Below, in pieces: positions 44,295-54,058 of a DNA stretch of 56,689 bases. This DNA is from Phycisphaerales bacterium (GTDB lineage Bacteria > Planctomycetota > Phycisphaerae > Phycisphaerales > UBA1924). Where the stretch lies: contig JADLCM010000042.1 in the NCBI GenBank assembly GCA_020847175.1, positions 1 to 56,689 on the forward strand, given 5' to 3'. Position 1 is the first letter of the stretch, and each line of letters opens with the position of its first letter. The translations under genes and the position numbers were made by a program. The notes beneath the pieces are model-generated. The model did not search any database. It was not told the origin of the DNA and was given only the letters and a program-made list of their open reading frames with translations.

Positions 44295-45404
44295 ATGGAA
44301 GCGGGAATCGTCGGTCTGCCGAACGTGGGCAAAAGCACGCTCTTCAACGCGCTGACGCGGGCGGGGGCGCTCGCCGCGAACTACCCCTTCGCCACCAAGG
44401 ACCCCAACGTGGGCGTCGTGCCGTTGCCCGACCCGCGCCTGGAGATCATCCGCGGGTACATCCAGACGGAGCGCATCGTGCCCGCGGCGCTGCGGGTGGT
44501 GGACATTGCCGGGCTCGTGCGCGGCGCGAGCAAGGGCGAGGGGATGGGCAACCAGTTCCTCAGCCACATCCGCGAGACGGATGCGATTCTGCACGTCGTG
44601 CGCTGCTTCGAGAAGGCGCCCGGGGGCGAGGAGATTCTGCACGTCGACGGGGGCGTCGACCCGATCCGAGATGCCGACACGATCGACATGGAACTGATCC
44701 TGGCGGACTTGCAGACCGTCGAGAGCGCCCTGCCGCGTGCGGAGCGGGCGGCCCGCAGCCGCGAGCCGGAGGCGATGGCCCGCCTGGCCCTGCTGCAGAA
44801 ACTTGCGCCGGTGCTGAACGAGGGAAAGCCGGCGCGCGGGGCGCTGGGGTCGATCACCGAGCCGGAGCAGGTGAAGGCGCTCAAGGGGCTCGGGCTCATC
44901 ACGGCCAAGAAGGTGCTCTACGTGATGAACGTCGATGACACCGACGTGGAAGGCAAGGGCCCCCTGTGCCAGAAGATCCGCGCCCGGGCCGCGGGCGAGG
45001 GCGCCCTGGCGGTGCCGGTGTGTGCGCGCCTTGAAGAAGAACTCGGCGCGCTCGACGAAGCGGACCGTGACGTGATGCTCAAGGACATGGGCCTGGCCGA
45101 ACCGGCCCTCGCGGCCCTGGCCCGGGCGGCCTACACGCTGCTCGGCCTGCAGAGTTTCTACACCGCCGGGCCCAAGGAGATCCGGGCGTGGACGGTGCCC
45201 ATCGGCGCCAAGGCGCCCCAGGCCGCGGGCGTGATCCACACCGACTTCGAGAAGGGCTTCATCCGCGCCGAGATCTATTCGGTGGGCGACCTGGAGAAGT
45301 TTCACACCGAAAAGGCGATTCGTGAGGCGGGAAAACTGCGCGTCGAGGGCAAGGAGTACGTGATGCGCGACGCGGATGTCTGCCACTTCCTGTTCAACGT
45401 GTAG
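44295..45404 (+). CDS. ychF: ribosome-binding ATPase YchF (OLA1/Obg family)
   Basis: A 369-residue P-loop protein of the Obg-like family that prefers ATP to GTP and binds ribosomes. G1 is [14 protein letters not shown] (the Walker A), G3 [20 protein letters not shown], and the family ATP-specificity motif is YVMNVDD, where GTPases have NKxD. The C-terminal TGS-like domain is seen in [20 protein letters not shown] and [10 protein letters not shown]. Length is normal. GAGGG precedes the ATG by about 8 nt. It stands alone and is convergent with acs. Confidence 0.97.
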   Translation: MEAGIVGLPNVGKSTLFNALTRAGALAANYPFATKDPNVGVVPLPDPRLEIIRGYIQTERIVPAALRVVDIAGLVRGASKGEGMGNQFLSHIRETDAILHVVRCFEKAPGGEEILHVDGGVDPIRDADTIDMELILADLQTVESALPRAERAARSREPEAMARLALLQKLAPVLNEGKPARGALGSITEPEQVKALKGLGLITAKKVLYVMNVDDTDVEGKGPLCQKIRARAAGEGALAVPVCARLEEELGALDEADRDVMLKDMGLAEPALAALARAAYTLLGLQSFYTAGPKEIRAWTVPIGAKAPQAAGVIHTDFEKGFIRAEIYSVGDLEKFHTEKAIREAGKLRVEGKEYVMRDADVCHFLFNV

Positions 45405-45480
45405 TACGCGGACCGGGTCGAGCCCCGCATCTGCGCGACCGGCCCGTCATCACCGGCGTTGAAGGGCGGCCTCACCGCGG

Positions 45481-47487
<2,007 letters not shown>

Positions 47488-47730
47488 GGGCGGAGTGTAT
47501 GAACGCGCCCCGGCGCAGGGCCCGGGGGCCAAGCCCGCATTCAGGGCTGCGGTCGCGACTTCAGGGCTGACTTCCCAAGCGCATGCCAAGGCCGCACTTC
47601 TGCGCGCGCGGGCGGCCGGCGCGCGAAGCACAGCGCGCATCAGTCAACCCCTGCGGGGCCGAACGATGCGCGCCCTGAATCTGGTGAACACCGAAGAGAG
47701 GTTCAAGGATCCCGACGGGGCGGCCGGGGG

Positions 47731-48006
47731 TCAGGCCTTGGCGGCCTTCTTGGCCTTCAGGCGGGCGCTCAGGCGGCTCTTGCGGCGCGAAGCCTGGTTC
47801 TTGTGGATCACGCCCCGCTGGGCGGTGCGGTCGATGATCGACTGGCACTCGAGAAAGGCCTTGGTCGCATCCTCTACGCTGCCGTGCGCGACGGTGTCGT
47901 TGAAGGTCTTGAGCGCCCCGCGGAGCGTGCGCATGCGCCACCGATTACGGGCGGCGCGCCGGGCATTCTGACGGATGCGCTTCTTCGACGAGAGCGAGTG
48001 AGCCAT
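47731..48006 (-). CDS. rpsT: 30S ribosomal protein S20
   Basis: A 91-residue helical small-subunit protein that binds 16S rRNA. AHSLSSKKRIRQNARRAARN, then RMRTLRGALKTF, is the S20 N-terminal signature, and a Lys/Ala/Arg-rich C-terminus follows. AAGGA lies 7 nt before the ATG. A promoter at 48165-48192 implies a leader of about 150 nt containing a GC-rich hairpin region. E. coli S20 represses its own translation, so feedback at this leader is possible but not shown. Confidence 0.96.
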   Translation of the reverse strand: MAHSLSSKKRIRQNARRAARNRWRMRTLRGALKTFNDTVAHGSVEDATKAFLECQSIIDRTAQRGVIHKNQASRRKSRLSARLKAKKAAKA

Positions 48007-48164
48007 GACAGATCCTTGCTGCAACCGGGCCCGCGAGGCGCCCGCTGATCTCTCGCGCGCGGGGCCCAGCCCGGGCGCTGACCGGGCGAAAACTCGCCCA
48101 CCGAAACCCCGGGGGCGATCACGCCGCCCGGCCCCGCACCCCCACCACGGGATGCAGGACGGGT

Positions 48165-48192
48165 ATTGTCCCGTCCCCGCCCCGTGAATCAA
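48165..48192 (-). promoter_or_regulatory. candidate rpsT promoter, -10 inside a hairpin
   Basis: On the minus strand TTGATT (48187-48192) and GACAAT (48165-48170) are 16 nt apart. The -10 lies within an inverted repeat ggacggg/cccgtcc (48157-48163 and 48170-48176). The start would give a roughly 150-nt leader. Confidence 0.4.
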
Positions 48193-48210
48193 GTTCCGAA
48201 AGCCCCTGAC

Positions 48211-48239
48211 TTGCCGGGGCCCGCACGCGCCCGTACCCT
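48211..48239 (+). promoter_or_regulatory. candidate promoter of tRNA-Arg
   Basis: TTGCCG (48211-48216) and TACCCT (48234-48239) have a 17-nt spacer. The expected start is about 5 nt before the mature tRNA 5' end at 48252. Confidence 0.4.
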
Positions 48240-48251
48240 TCCCTTCGGCAC

Positions 48252-48325
48252 GCGGGCGTAGCTCAATTGGATAGAGCACCTGACTACGGATCAGGAGGTT
48301 AGGGGTTCGAGTCCCTTCGCCCGTG
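48252..48325 (+). tRNA. tRNA-Arg (anticodon ACG)
   Basis: A 74-nt tRNA. Acceptor GCGGGCG pairs with CGCCCGT (G1-U72 wobble at the end). The D arm is GCTC/GAGC, the anticodon arm CCTGA-CTACGGA-TCAGG with ACG at 34-36, and the T arm AGGGG-TTCGAGT-CCCTT. The discriminator is G and CCA is not encoded. A34 is normally converted to inosine by TadA, allowing CGU, CGC and CGA to be read. Confidence 0.96.
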
Positions 48326-48329
48326 CTTT

Positions 48330-48365
48330 GCAGGCTCCGCGCAGCGCGGGGCCTGCGGTGCTTTT
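48330..48365 (+). terminator. terminator of tRNA-Arg
   Basis: A 12-bp stem, gcaggctccgcg (48330-48341) with cgcgggcctgc-type partner (48345-48356, one T-G wobble), loop cag, then ggtgctttt. It lies 4 nt after the tRNA. Confidence 0.8.
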
Positions 48366-48446
48366 GAAGGTGGCGGGGCGGCGATGTGTCGGCACCGTGG
48401 TACCCTGTAAATTACCGGGGTGTGAAGCCCGCGCCGAAGGTGCCGC

Positions 48447-49577
48447 ATGATCATCAAACCCTGGGAAGCCGGCCCGGCGACGCATGACCCGGCCCGGCGG
48501 GCGGGCGCCGAGGCGGAGCGCCAGATGGCGTTCTACCTGAACCGGGCGTTCAGTGACGACCCGGACCTGCTCGTCCTCAACAACCTTCGGCTGGTCGACC
48601 CGCAACAGCCCGAGCATGACGGGCGCGACGGGGTGTGCCAGATCGATCACCTTGCCCTGCACACCCGGGGTGCATTCATCATTGAGAGCAAGTCTGTGAC
48701 CGGCGAGATTGCGGTGCGCGCCGATGGTTCAGGCGGCGATGAGTGGGTTCGGCGCTTCGACGGGCGCAGCGTCGGCATCAGCTCACCCATCCAGCAGGCC
48801 CGCCGCCAGAGTGAGTTTCTGCGCGCCTACCTGCAGCGGCATCGCGAGGAACTGCTCGGAAGAGTCCCCATCGGGCTCCGCCTCGTGAGCCGGATCGCCT
48901 CGGGCACGGACCAGCGCGGGTTCCGAAACCTGCCGATGCAGATCATCGTGGCGATCTCAGATCGAGGATCGATCCGTCGTGTGAACGGGTGGAAGGAGCC
49001 CGGCGCGCCCTTCCAGACATTCCTCTGCAAGGCGGACCTCGCATCCGAGAAGATTCTGAGCGAGCTGAAGCACCACCGCGAGGCGTCCGCGCTCTTCAAC
49101 CGATCCGCGAGGCCCGAGACGTACGGCCTCTGGTCCATGCGTGCCGATGAACTGCGGGCCGTGGGCGAGTTTCTCCACCGTTCGCACGCACCCGCACGCG
49201 CGGATGTGAGATCTGCCTCGACCCCGGAGCGCGCGGAGCCGATGACGTCTGGGCGTCCGCGAGCGGCAACGCCGCCCGATGCCGGGTCATCCCGCGATCA
49301 TCCGGCCCGCGCGGCGGACGCGCCTGCGGCCTCGTGTCGTCATTGCGGTGCCGGGGCACTCATTGCCCGGTGGGGTCAGTACGGCTATTACTGGAAATGC
49401 GCGACGTGCGACGGAAACACGCCGATGCCGGTTCAGTGTTCATCGTGCGGCGCGATCGGACGCCAGGGGCGAGGCGTGCGCATTCGCAAGGACGGCCCAA
49501 GTTACTTCCGGCACTGCGAGATGTGTGAACGCGAAGAGCGCATCTGGACGGAAGAAGAAAGACGTCCGCCCGGGTAA
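48447..49577 (+). CDS. NERD-domain (nuclease-related) protein with zinc-ribbon C-terminus
   Basis: A 376-residue protein. The N-terminal NERD domain has the PD-(D/E)XK-like layout: an early Glu-rich helix (AGAEAERQMAFYLNRAF), the Asp in CQIDHLALHTRGAFIIESKS, and ESK as the (D/E)xK pair. A Pro/Ala/Arg linker of about 50 residues leads to a C-terminal topoisomerase-type zinc ribbon with CRHC, CATC, CSSC and CEMC pairs. Nuclease or DNA-end processing activity is an inference; NERD proteins are poorly characterised. It may overlap at its 3' end with the minus-strand terminator of the next gene. Confidence 0.85.
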   Translation: MIIKPWEAGPATHDPARRAGAEAERQMAFYLNRAFSDDPDLLVLNNLRLVDPQQPEHDGRDGVCQIDHLALHTRGAFIIESKSVTGEIAVRADGSGGDEWVRRFDGRSVGISSPIQQARRQSEFLRAYLQRHREELLGRVPIGLRLVSRIASGTDQRGFRNLPMQIIVAISDRGSIRRVNGWKEPGAPFQTFLCKADLASEKILSELKHHREASALFNRSARPETYGLWSMRADELRAVGEFLHRSHAPARADVRSASTPERAEPMTSGRPRAATPPDAGSSRDHPARAADAPAASCRHCGAGALIARWGQYGYYWKCATCDGNTPMPVQCSSCGAIGRQGRGVRIRKDGPSYFRHCEMCEREERIWTEEERRPPG

Positions 49578-49587
49578 GGAGCGGACG
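49551..49587 (-). terminator. terminator of the STN-like gene, inside the NERD gene's 3' end
   Basis: Stem cgtccgc (49563-49569) and gcggacg (49581-49587), 11-nt loop, followed on the minus strand by TCTTTCTTCTTC. It ends the gene at 49644-50633 and spans the stop codon of the convergent NERD gene. Confidence 0.55.
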
Positions 49588-49643
49588 CCTGGAGGAGAAA
49601 GCGTAGTGGTGTGACCCGGGCCGGGCGCGCCGCACGCGCCGGC

Positions 49644-50633
49644 TCAGCCCCCGCCGCCCGGTTCATCGGAGCGGACGATCCGGCCGTTCACCACCGCCGA
49701 GACGGGCTGCTGGGCGATGCCCTCGATGGCGGCGATGTTCGAATCCTGGTTCAGCGTGACCCAGCGCGTGCCCTCGGGGCGCGCCGAAACGACGGTGGAG
49801 CGCGCCGGCCACCACGGGTACCCGTTGATACCCCGATGGACGTAGTCCGGGGCGTTGACGATCAGGTTGCCCTGCCAGTACCGGATGCTCGCCGCGTCGC
49901 CCCCGTTGTCCACCCACTGCGTGGGCTCGACGATCTCCTGGATGATGTCGACGATCTCCTGGACTTTCTCATCGAGGGGCTTTCGGTCGATGTCATCGTC
50001 ATCGTTGTTCTGGAAGGGGCTCTGCCCGCCCCCGCCGCGCGAGGATTGGAGAATCTGGTTCAGGTCGAAATCCGGCGCGTTGTCGTAGGTGGGGAGCTCG
50101 GTGAGCATGTCGTTGATCGCGTAAACCTCGACGCGGCGCTTCTTGTTGAGGCGGCTCTTGGGGCCGATCTCCAGCGCGCCGGACTTGGTGTTGAACTGCC
50201 AGGCGTTGCCGTCGGCGGAGAACTCGCCCTCGGCCCTTTCGAGCAGGATTTCGATCACTTCGAGGGCGGTCTGGTCGGTCACGTCCATCGAGACCTGCAT
50301 GTCCTTTTCGAGGCCGTCCGTGTGCTTCTCATCAACCCACGCGACATCGATATCGGCGCCGGTCAGGTTGCGAACGAAGTTCACCGCGTCTTCGAGGCGC
50401 GTGTCCGTGAACTCCATCCGCGGCACCGTGCGCAGCAGGCGCGCCGCCGTCTCGCGCTGCGGGAATGCGCTCGTCCGGCGCTGAACCGCAGTCTCGCCGA
50501 GCGGCTGCGCCGAGGCAGCCGGTGAGAGCCCGACGCACGCGCCGGCGACCAGCCCAAGAGCGACCGCGCGACCGCACCGTGCGGCGCGCCCCGTGCGCCC
50601 GACCTTCGCCTCGCTCTGCGTGTTCCGCGACAT
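49644..50633 (-). CDS. exported protein with secretin/TonB short N-terminal-like (STN) domain
   Basis: A 329-residue exported protein with AGGAG 6 nt before its ATG. A signal peptide (ALGLVAGACVGLSPAASA) is cleaved near residue 43. Residues about 70-135 (VPRMEFTDTRLEDAVNFVRN, then VTDQTALEVIEILLERAEGE) look like the STN or N0 domain found at the start of secretins and TonB receptors. The next segment (RRVEVYAINDMLTELPTYDN) recurs in planctomycete secretin-like proteins. No beta-barrel pore domain follows; the remainder has NDDDDIDRKPLDEKVQEIVD and a YWQGNLIVNAPDYVHRGI strand. It is probably periplasmic and may contact a secretion or pilus system encoded elsewhere. Confidence 0.75.
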   Translation of the reverse strand: MSRNTQSEAKVGRTGRAARCGRAVALGLVAGACVGLSPAASAQPLGETAVQRRTSAFPQRETAARLLRTVPRMEFTDTRLEDAVNFVRNLTGADIDVAWVDEKHTDGLEKDMQVSMDVTDQTALEVIEILLERAEGEFSADGNAWQFNTKSGALEIGPKSRLNKKRRVEVYAINDMLTELPTYDNAPDFDLNQILQSSRGGGGQSPFQNNDDDDIDRKPLDEKVQEIVDIIQEIVEPTQWVDNGGDAASIRYWQGNLIVNAPDYVHRGINGYPWWPARSTVVSARPEGTRWVTLNQDSNIAAIEGIAQQPVSAVVNGRIVRSDEPGGGG

Positions 50634-51010
50634 GGTTGACTCCTGCCGGGTCGCCGCCACCCACCGGCGATCCGTTGTCACTCTTTACTGTACCGCACGC
50701 CACTCAGAATCCCGGCGTGCGTTCCCACTATCGACGCCCCACGCCCGGGAAAGTTCCGGACGCGCAGAATCCACGCGTTTCTCCCGGGTCTTGGGCTCAC
50801 ACACATATGGACGAATTTCCGAACTACCGCCCCGTTTTGGTCGATAACGCAAGAGTCCTGGCCGGGGCTTCCCCGGTTTTTGTGGGACGTTGTGCCTCCG
50901 CCTCGCGCGTCGCGGGTGGAAGAGACCGATAGACGTGAGCCGCGCCAATCCGGCGCGGCATCGGGCCAAGGAAAGGTCCGATAAGACATATCGCAAGGAG
51001 ACCGCGAACC
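50634..51010. other. 377-nt leader/intergenic region of the low-complexity protein gene
   Basis: It separates two divergent genes. It contains a plus-strand terminator at 50862-50881 and a good AAGGAG before the ATG at 51011. A 42-codon frame at 50807-50932 reads through the terminator hairpin and is not supported by a ribosome binding site. No clear promoter pair was found. The terminator has no upstream plus-strand gene in this window, so an attenuated leader or a small RNA is implied. Confidence 0.5.
50862..50881 (+). terminator. intrinsic terminator in the leader of the low-complexity protein gene (attenuator or sRNA end)
   Basis: A perfect 6-bp stem ccgggg (50862-50867) and ccccgg (50871-50876) with loop CTT, immediately followed by TTTTT (50877-50881). 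It lies 129 nt upstream of the ATG at 51011 and points toward that gene. Confidence 0.6.
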
Positions 51011-52111
51011 ATGGGTACCACCGTCCCCCAGAACTGCACCAACTCGTACACCGGCCAGACCCCCGTTCAGGGCATCCCGGGCTACCCGCAGAACATCTAT
51101 CCCACCCAGGGATACACCCAGGGAACCATCCCGGGCGGATTCAACCCCTCCGGCATCTACCCGCAGAACGTCTATCCGCAGAACCTCTACTCGCAGAGCG
51201 GCGTTCAGGGCACCATCCCTTCATTCGGCAACACGTTCAACCCCTGGCTCAACCTGTCCAGCCCTTCGACGCCCTGGCTCAACGGGCTTCCGGTCAACAC
51301 CCTGCCCTTCGTGAGCCCCACTTCATTCAATAGCAATCCCTACCAGACCCAGCCCTGGACCCCCTTCAACTGGCTCCAGAACTCCTCGTTCAACCCCTTC
51401 ACCTCCGTCATTCCCGGCGGCTTCATCCCCGGCTCGTTCTTCCCCACCTCGTCGTTCGTCCCCGGTTCCTCGTTCGTGCCGAGCTTCGGCGTGAACCCCT
51501 GGAACAGCATCCCCGCGAACATCTTCCCGGGCACCTTCAACTCGTACCCCGGCACGTTCACGGGCACGCCGACGAGCACGTGGAACAGCACCACCCTCGG
51601 CTGCTCTCCGACCACCTCCTACCCCGGCACGTTCTACCCCACCAACACGTACCCCAGCAGCACCTATCCCACCAGCATCCTGAACACGATCACTGGCAGC
51701 CCCACCTGGCAGAACGTCTACCCGACCGGCATCCCCGGCACCTTCCCCACCGGCACGACCCCGTGGAACTCCATCCCCTCGACGCCGTGGGGCATCACCG
51801 GCGGCATCGTCAACTCCATCTCCAACCCCTTCGCGTCGCTCTGCAACACCTCGCCCGTCGGCACCTACGCGCCGATCAGCGGCTTCCAGCCCCTGAACGC
51901 TGTTCCGACCTGGAACAACGTGCAGCCCTGGTTCGGCACGCCCGGCTTCAACCAGCCCTTCAACACCACCCAGTACGGCTACACCCAGCCCTACGGCGTG
52001 ACCCAGCCCTGGAACCAGGGCATCCCCGGCACGGGTTATGTCTCCAGCGTGACCACGCAGACCGACACGGCGCACAACTGCGGCTTCGCCGTCACCCGCG
52101 ACGCCGCCTGA
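51011..52111 (+). CDS. uncharged low-complexity Pro/Thr/Asn/Ser/aromatic-rich protein
   Basis: A 366-residue protein of extreme composition. It has no Lys and no Glu, one Arg, one His and two Asp, all near the C-terminus, and Met only at the start. Pro, Thr, Asn, Ser, Gly, Gln, Tyr, Phe and Trp dominate. Repeated short motifs include PQNxYPQ, NPW(N/L), TPWN, YPGTF and FIPGSFF. No signal peptide or membrane helix is visible. Four Cys are scattered. It resembles a prion-like or adhesive disordered domain with aromatic 'stickers'. AAGGAG precedes the ATG by about 10 nt, and a strong terminator follows. The frame is real by codon use and translation signals. No family recognised. Confidence 0.85.
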   Translation: MGTTVPQNCTNSYTGQTPVQGIPGYPQNIYPTQGYTQGTIPGGFNPSGIYPQNVYPQNLYSQSGVQGTIPSFGNTFNPWLNLSSPSTPWLNGLPVNTLPFVSPTSFNSNPYQTQPWTPFNWLQNSSFNPFTSVIPGGFIPGSFFPTSSFVPGSSFVPSFGVNPWNSIPANIFPGTFNSYPGTFTGTPTSTWNSTTLGCSPTTSYPGTFYPTNTYPSSTYPTSILNTITGSPTWQNVYPTGIPGTFPTGTTPWNSIPSTPWGITGGIVNSISNPFASLCNTSPVGTYAPISGFQPLNAVPTWNNVQPWFGTPGFNQPFNTTQYGYTQPYGVTQPWNQGIPGTGYVSSVTTQTDTAHNCGFAVTRDAA

Positions 52112-52171
52112 ACGAAGAGGCCCGGGCCGCTCCGCTGAGAGCGGGCACCGGCGCCCACTGGATTCTCCGCC

Positions 52172-52207
52172 GCGGCTCGGGCCCTTGCCCGGGCCGCGTG
52201 CTCTTTT
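52172..52207 (+). terminator. rho-independent terminator of the low-complexity protein gene
   Basis: An 11-bp stem (gcggctcgggc 52172-52182 with gcccgggccgc 52187-52197, one T-G wobble), loop cctt, followed by gtgctctttt. Confidence 0.8.
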
Positions 52208-52339
52208 GGGAAGCGGGGGCGGGTGAGAATGAACCCTCGACCACTCCCTGTCGGTCGCGGCTCGTATAGGGCGGATCGTCGCGGTTCGTAGAACCAGGCG
52301 GCGTTCGGCTCGTCGGCACGGGGCGCTCTACGGTAGATC

Positions 52340-53971
52340 ATGCCTGGCAAGGACGACTGGCGCGCGGAGCTCGGCACGGTCAAGGAGATCGTGAGCGCGC
52401 TGGTGATGGCCTTCGGCATGGCCTTTGTGTTCAGGGCCTTCGCGCTGGAGGCCTTTCTCATCCCTACCGGCTCCATGGCGCCGACGCTCCTTGGCGCGCA
52501 CGTGCGGGCCCGCTCGCTCACGACAGGGGTGGACTGGCCCGTGGGCCCGTGGGAGTTCTCCGACGCCGAACGCACCATTGCTTCGCCGGTGCAGGGCAGC
52601 GAAGCGAGCCCGGTGATCGTGCACGACCCGCGCACCGGCCCGCCGGGCCGCGGGCTCACGCTGCGCCTGGCGAATCAGCGGGCGGAGGCGGGCGACCGCA
52701 TCTTCGTCTTCAAGTATCTCTACTCGGTCTTCGAGCCCAGGCGCTGGGACGTGGTGGTCTTCAAATACCCGCAGGACCCGTCGGAGAACTACGTCAAGCG
52801 GCTGGTCGGGCTGCCCGGCGAGCAGATCGCCATGGTCGATGGCGACGTGTTCTCGCGCCCGGGAAGCCTCGCGGCCTCTGACACGGGCGCGTCGTGGGCG
52901 GGCGAAGGGTGGCGGATCGCGCGCAAGAGCGAGCGGACGCAGCGGGCCCTGTGGCAGACGATCTACGACTCGCGCGTGGTGGCCCGGTACGCCGCGGAGA
53001 ACACGTATTCCCCCTGGGCCCGCGAAGGGCGCGGCTGGAAGCCCGAGGCGAGCGGCATCGCGGGCGAGGGCATTGAACCGCTCACGCTGCGCTGGGACAC
53101 CGACCTCTGGCCCATCACCGACTTCCTGTCATACAACGAGAACCGCGAGGATGTCGCCATCGCGTCGGCGTTCATGCAGTTCCCCGCCTCGGACCTCTCC
53201 ATGCGGGCGGTGGTGCGGGCGCAGGGGCCCGGGCTGCGCGCGGCGGCGGAGATCGAAGCGCGCGGGTTTGTCTTCCGGGGTGAAGTCGACGCCCGCGGCG
53301 CCCGCGTCAGGATGCGCCCGGCGAATGAGCCGGATGCCTGGCAGGAACTCGACGCGGGGGGCAGGCCGGGCATGCTCACGCCCGGGGCATTCCGCGAGAT
53401 CGAGTTCTGGCACGTCGACCAGGCCCTGTGGCTCTTTGTCGACGGGCGGCTGGTGGCCGGCGGGCCCTCGCGCGGCGCGTATGAATGGGGCCCCGCCGAG
53501 CGGGTGCGCCGGGTGACCAACGCTTCGCTGGACGACCTGACCCGCGCGCGGGGGAACCCGCTCTCGAACACGGGGCGGTACTGGCCCGCGCGGCCGCGCT
53601 GGGTGTTTGACGGCGCGCCGTTCGCGGCGTCATCGCTGCGGATCGCGCGTGATATCTATTACCGGGCGGACACGTACCCCGCGGGGCACAGCGAGGCGGG
53701 GGCGCCGGCGCTGGGCACGCACCCCTCGAGTTCTCCGGTGCTGGGGAGCCAGCAGTACTTCGTGGCGGGTGACAACTCGGCATCCAGCTCGGACAGCCGC
53801 CTGTGGGATGCGCCGCACCCGTGGGTGCGCGCCGAGTTTCGGCACGCGTCGATGGGCATCGTGCCGCGTGAACTGCTGGTGGGCAAGGCGTTCCTGGTCT
53901 ACTTCCCGAGCATCCAGCGCCACGGGCGCGTGCCGGTGGTGGACTTCGGGCGGATGCGGTTCATCTGGTGA
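52340..53971 (+). CDS. lepB: signal peptidase I with large inserted domain
   Basis: A 543-residue inner-membrane protease removing signal peptides from exported proteins. One N-terminal helix (about 15-38) precedes the catalytic Ser45 (IPTGSMAPTL) and the general-base Lys153 (NYVKRLVGLPGEQ). The last conserved box, GDNSASSSDSR, is at 477-487. Between Lys153's box and that box lie about 310 residues, where E. coli LepB has about 120. The insert includes a probable beta-sandwich (FREIEFWHVDQALWLFVDGR) and several Trp-rich stretches. A further insertion of about 90 residues separates the Ser and Lys boxes. Catalytic residues are intact. No obvious ribosome binding site precedes the ATG. Confidence 0.93.
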   Translation: MPGKDDWRAELGTVKEIVSALVMAFGMAFVFRAFALEAFLIPTGSMAPTLLGAHVRARSLTTGVDWPVGPWEFSDAERTIASPVQGSEASPVIVHDPRTGPPGRGLTLRLANQRAEAGDRIFVFKYLYSVFEPRRWDVVVFKYPQDPSENYVKRLVGLPGEQIAMVDGDVFSRPGSLAASDTGASWAGEGWRIARKSERTQRALWQTIYDSRVVARYAAENTYSPWAREGRGWKPEASGIAGEGIEPLTLRWDTDLWPITDFLSYNENREDVAIASAFMQFPASDLSMRAVVRAQGPGLRAAAEIEARGFVFRGEVDARGARVRMRPANEPDAWQELDAGGRPGMLTPGAFREIEFWHVDQALWLFVDGRLVAGGPSRGAYEWGPAERVRRVTNASLDDLTRARGNPLSNTGRYWPARPRWVFDGAPFAASSLRIARDIYYRADTYPAGHSEAGAPALGTHPSSSPVLGSQQYFVAGDNSASSSDSRLWDAPHPWVRAEFRHASMGIVPRELLVGKAFLVYFPSIQRHGRVPVVDFGRMRFIW

Positions 53972-54058
53972 TGGGGCATCGGCACCGACGCAGGCTCGGG
54001 CAGGCGTGGTGAACTCTGGTGGGGCGGCGCGTGACGCGATCGGGCACGGCGCGATCTT

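Noticed and set aside
50807..50932. 42-codon open frame in the leader of the low-complexity protein
   Set aside because: No ribosome binding site, and it would run through the terminator hairpin.
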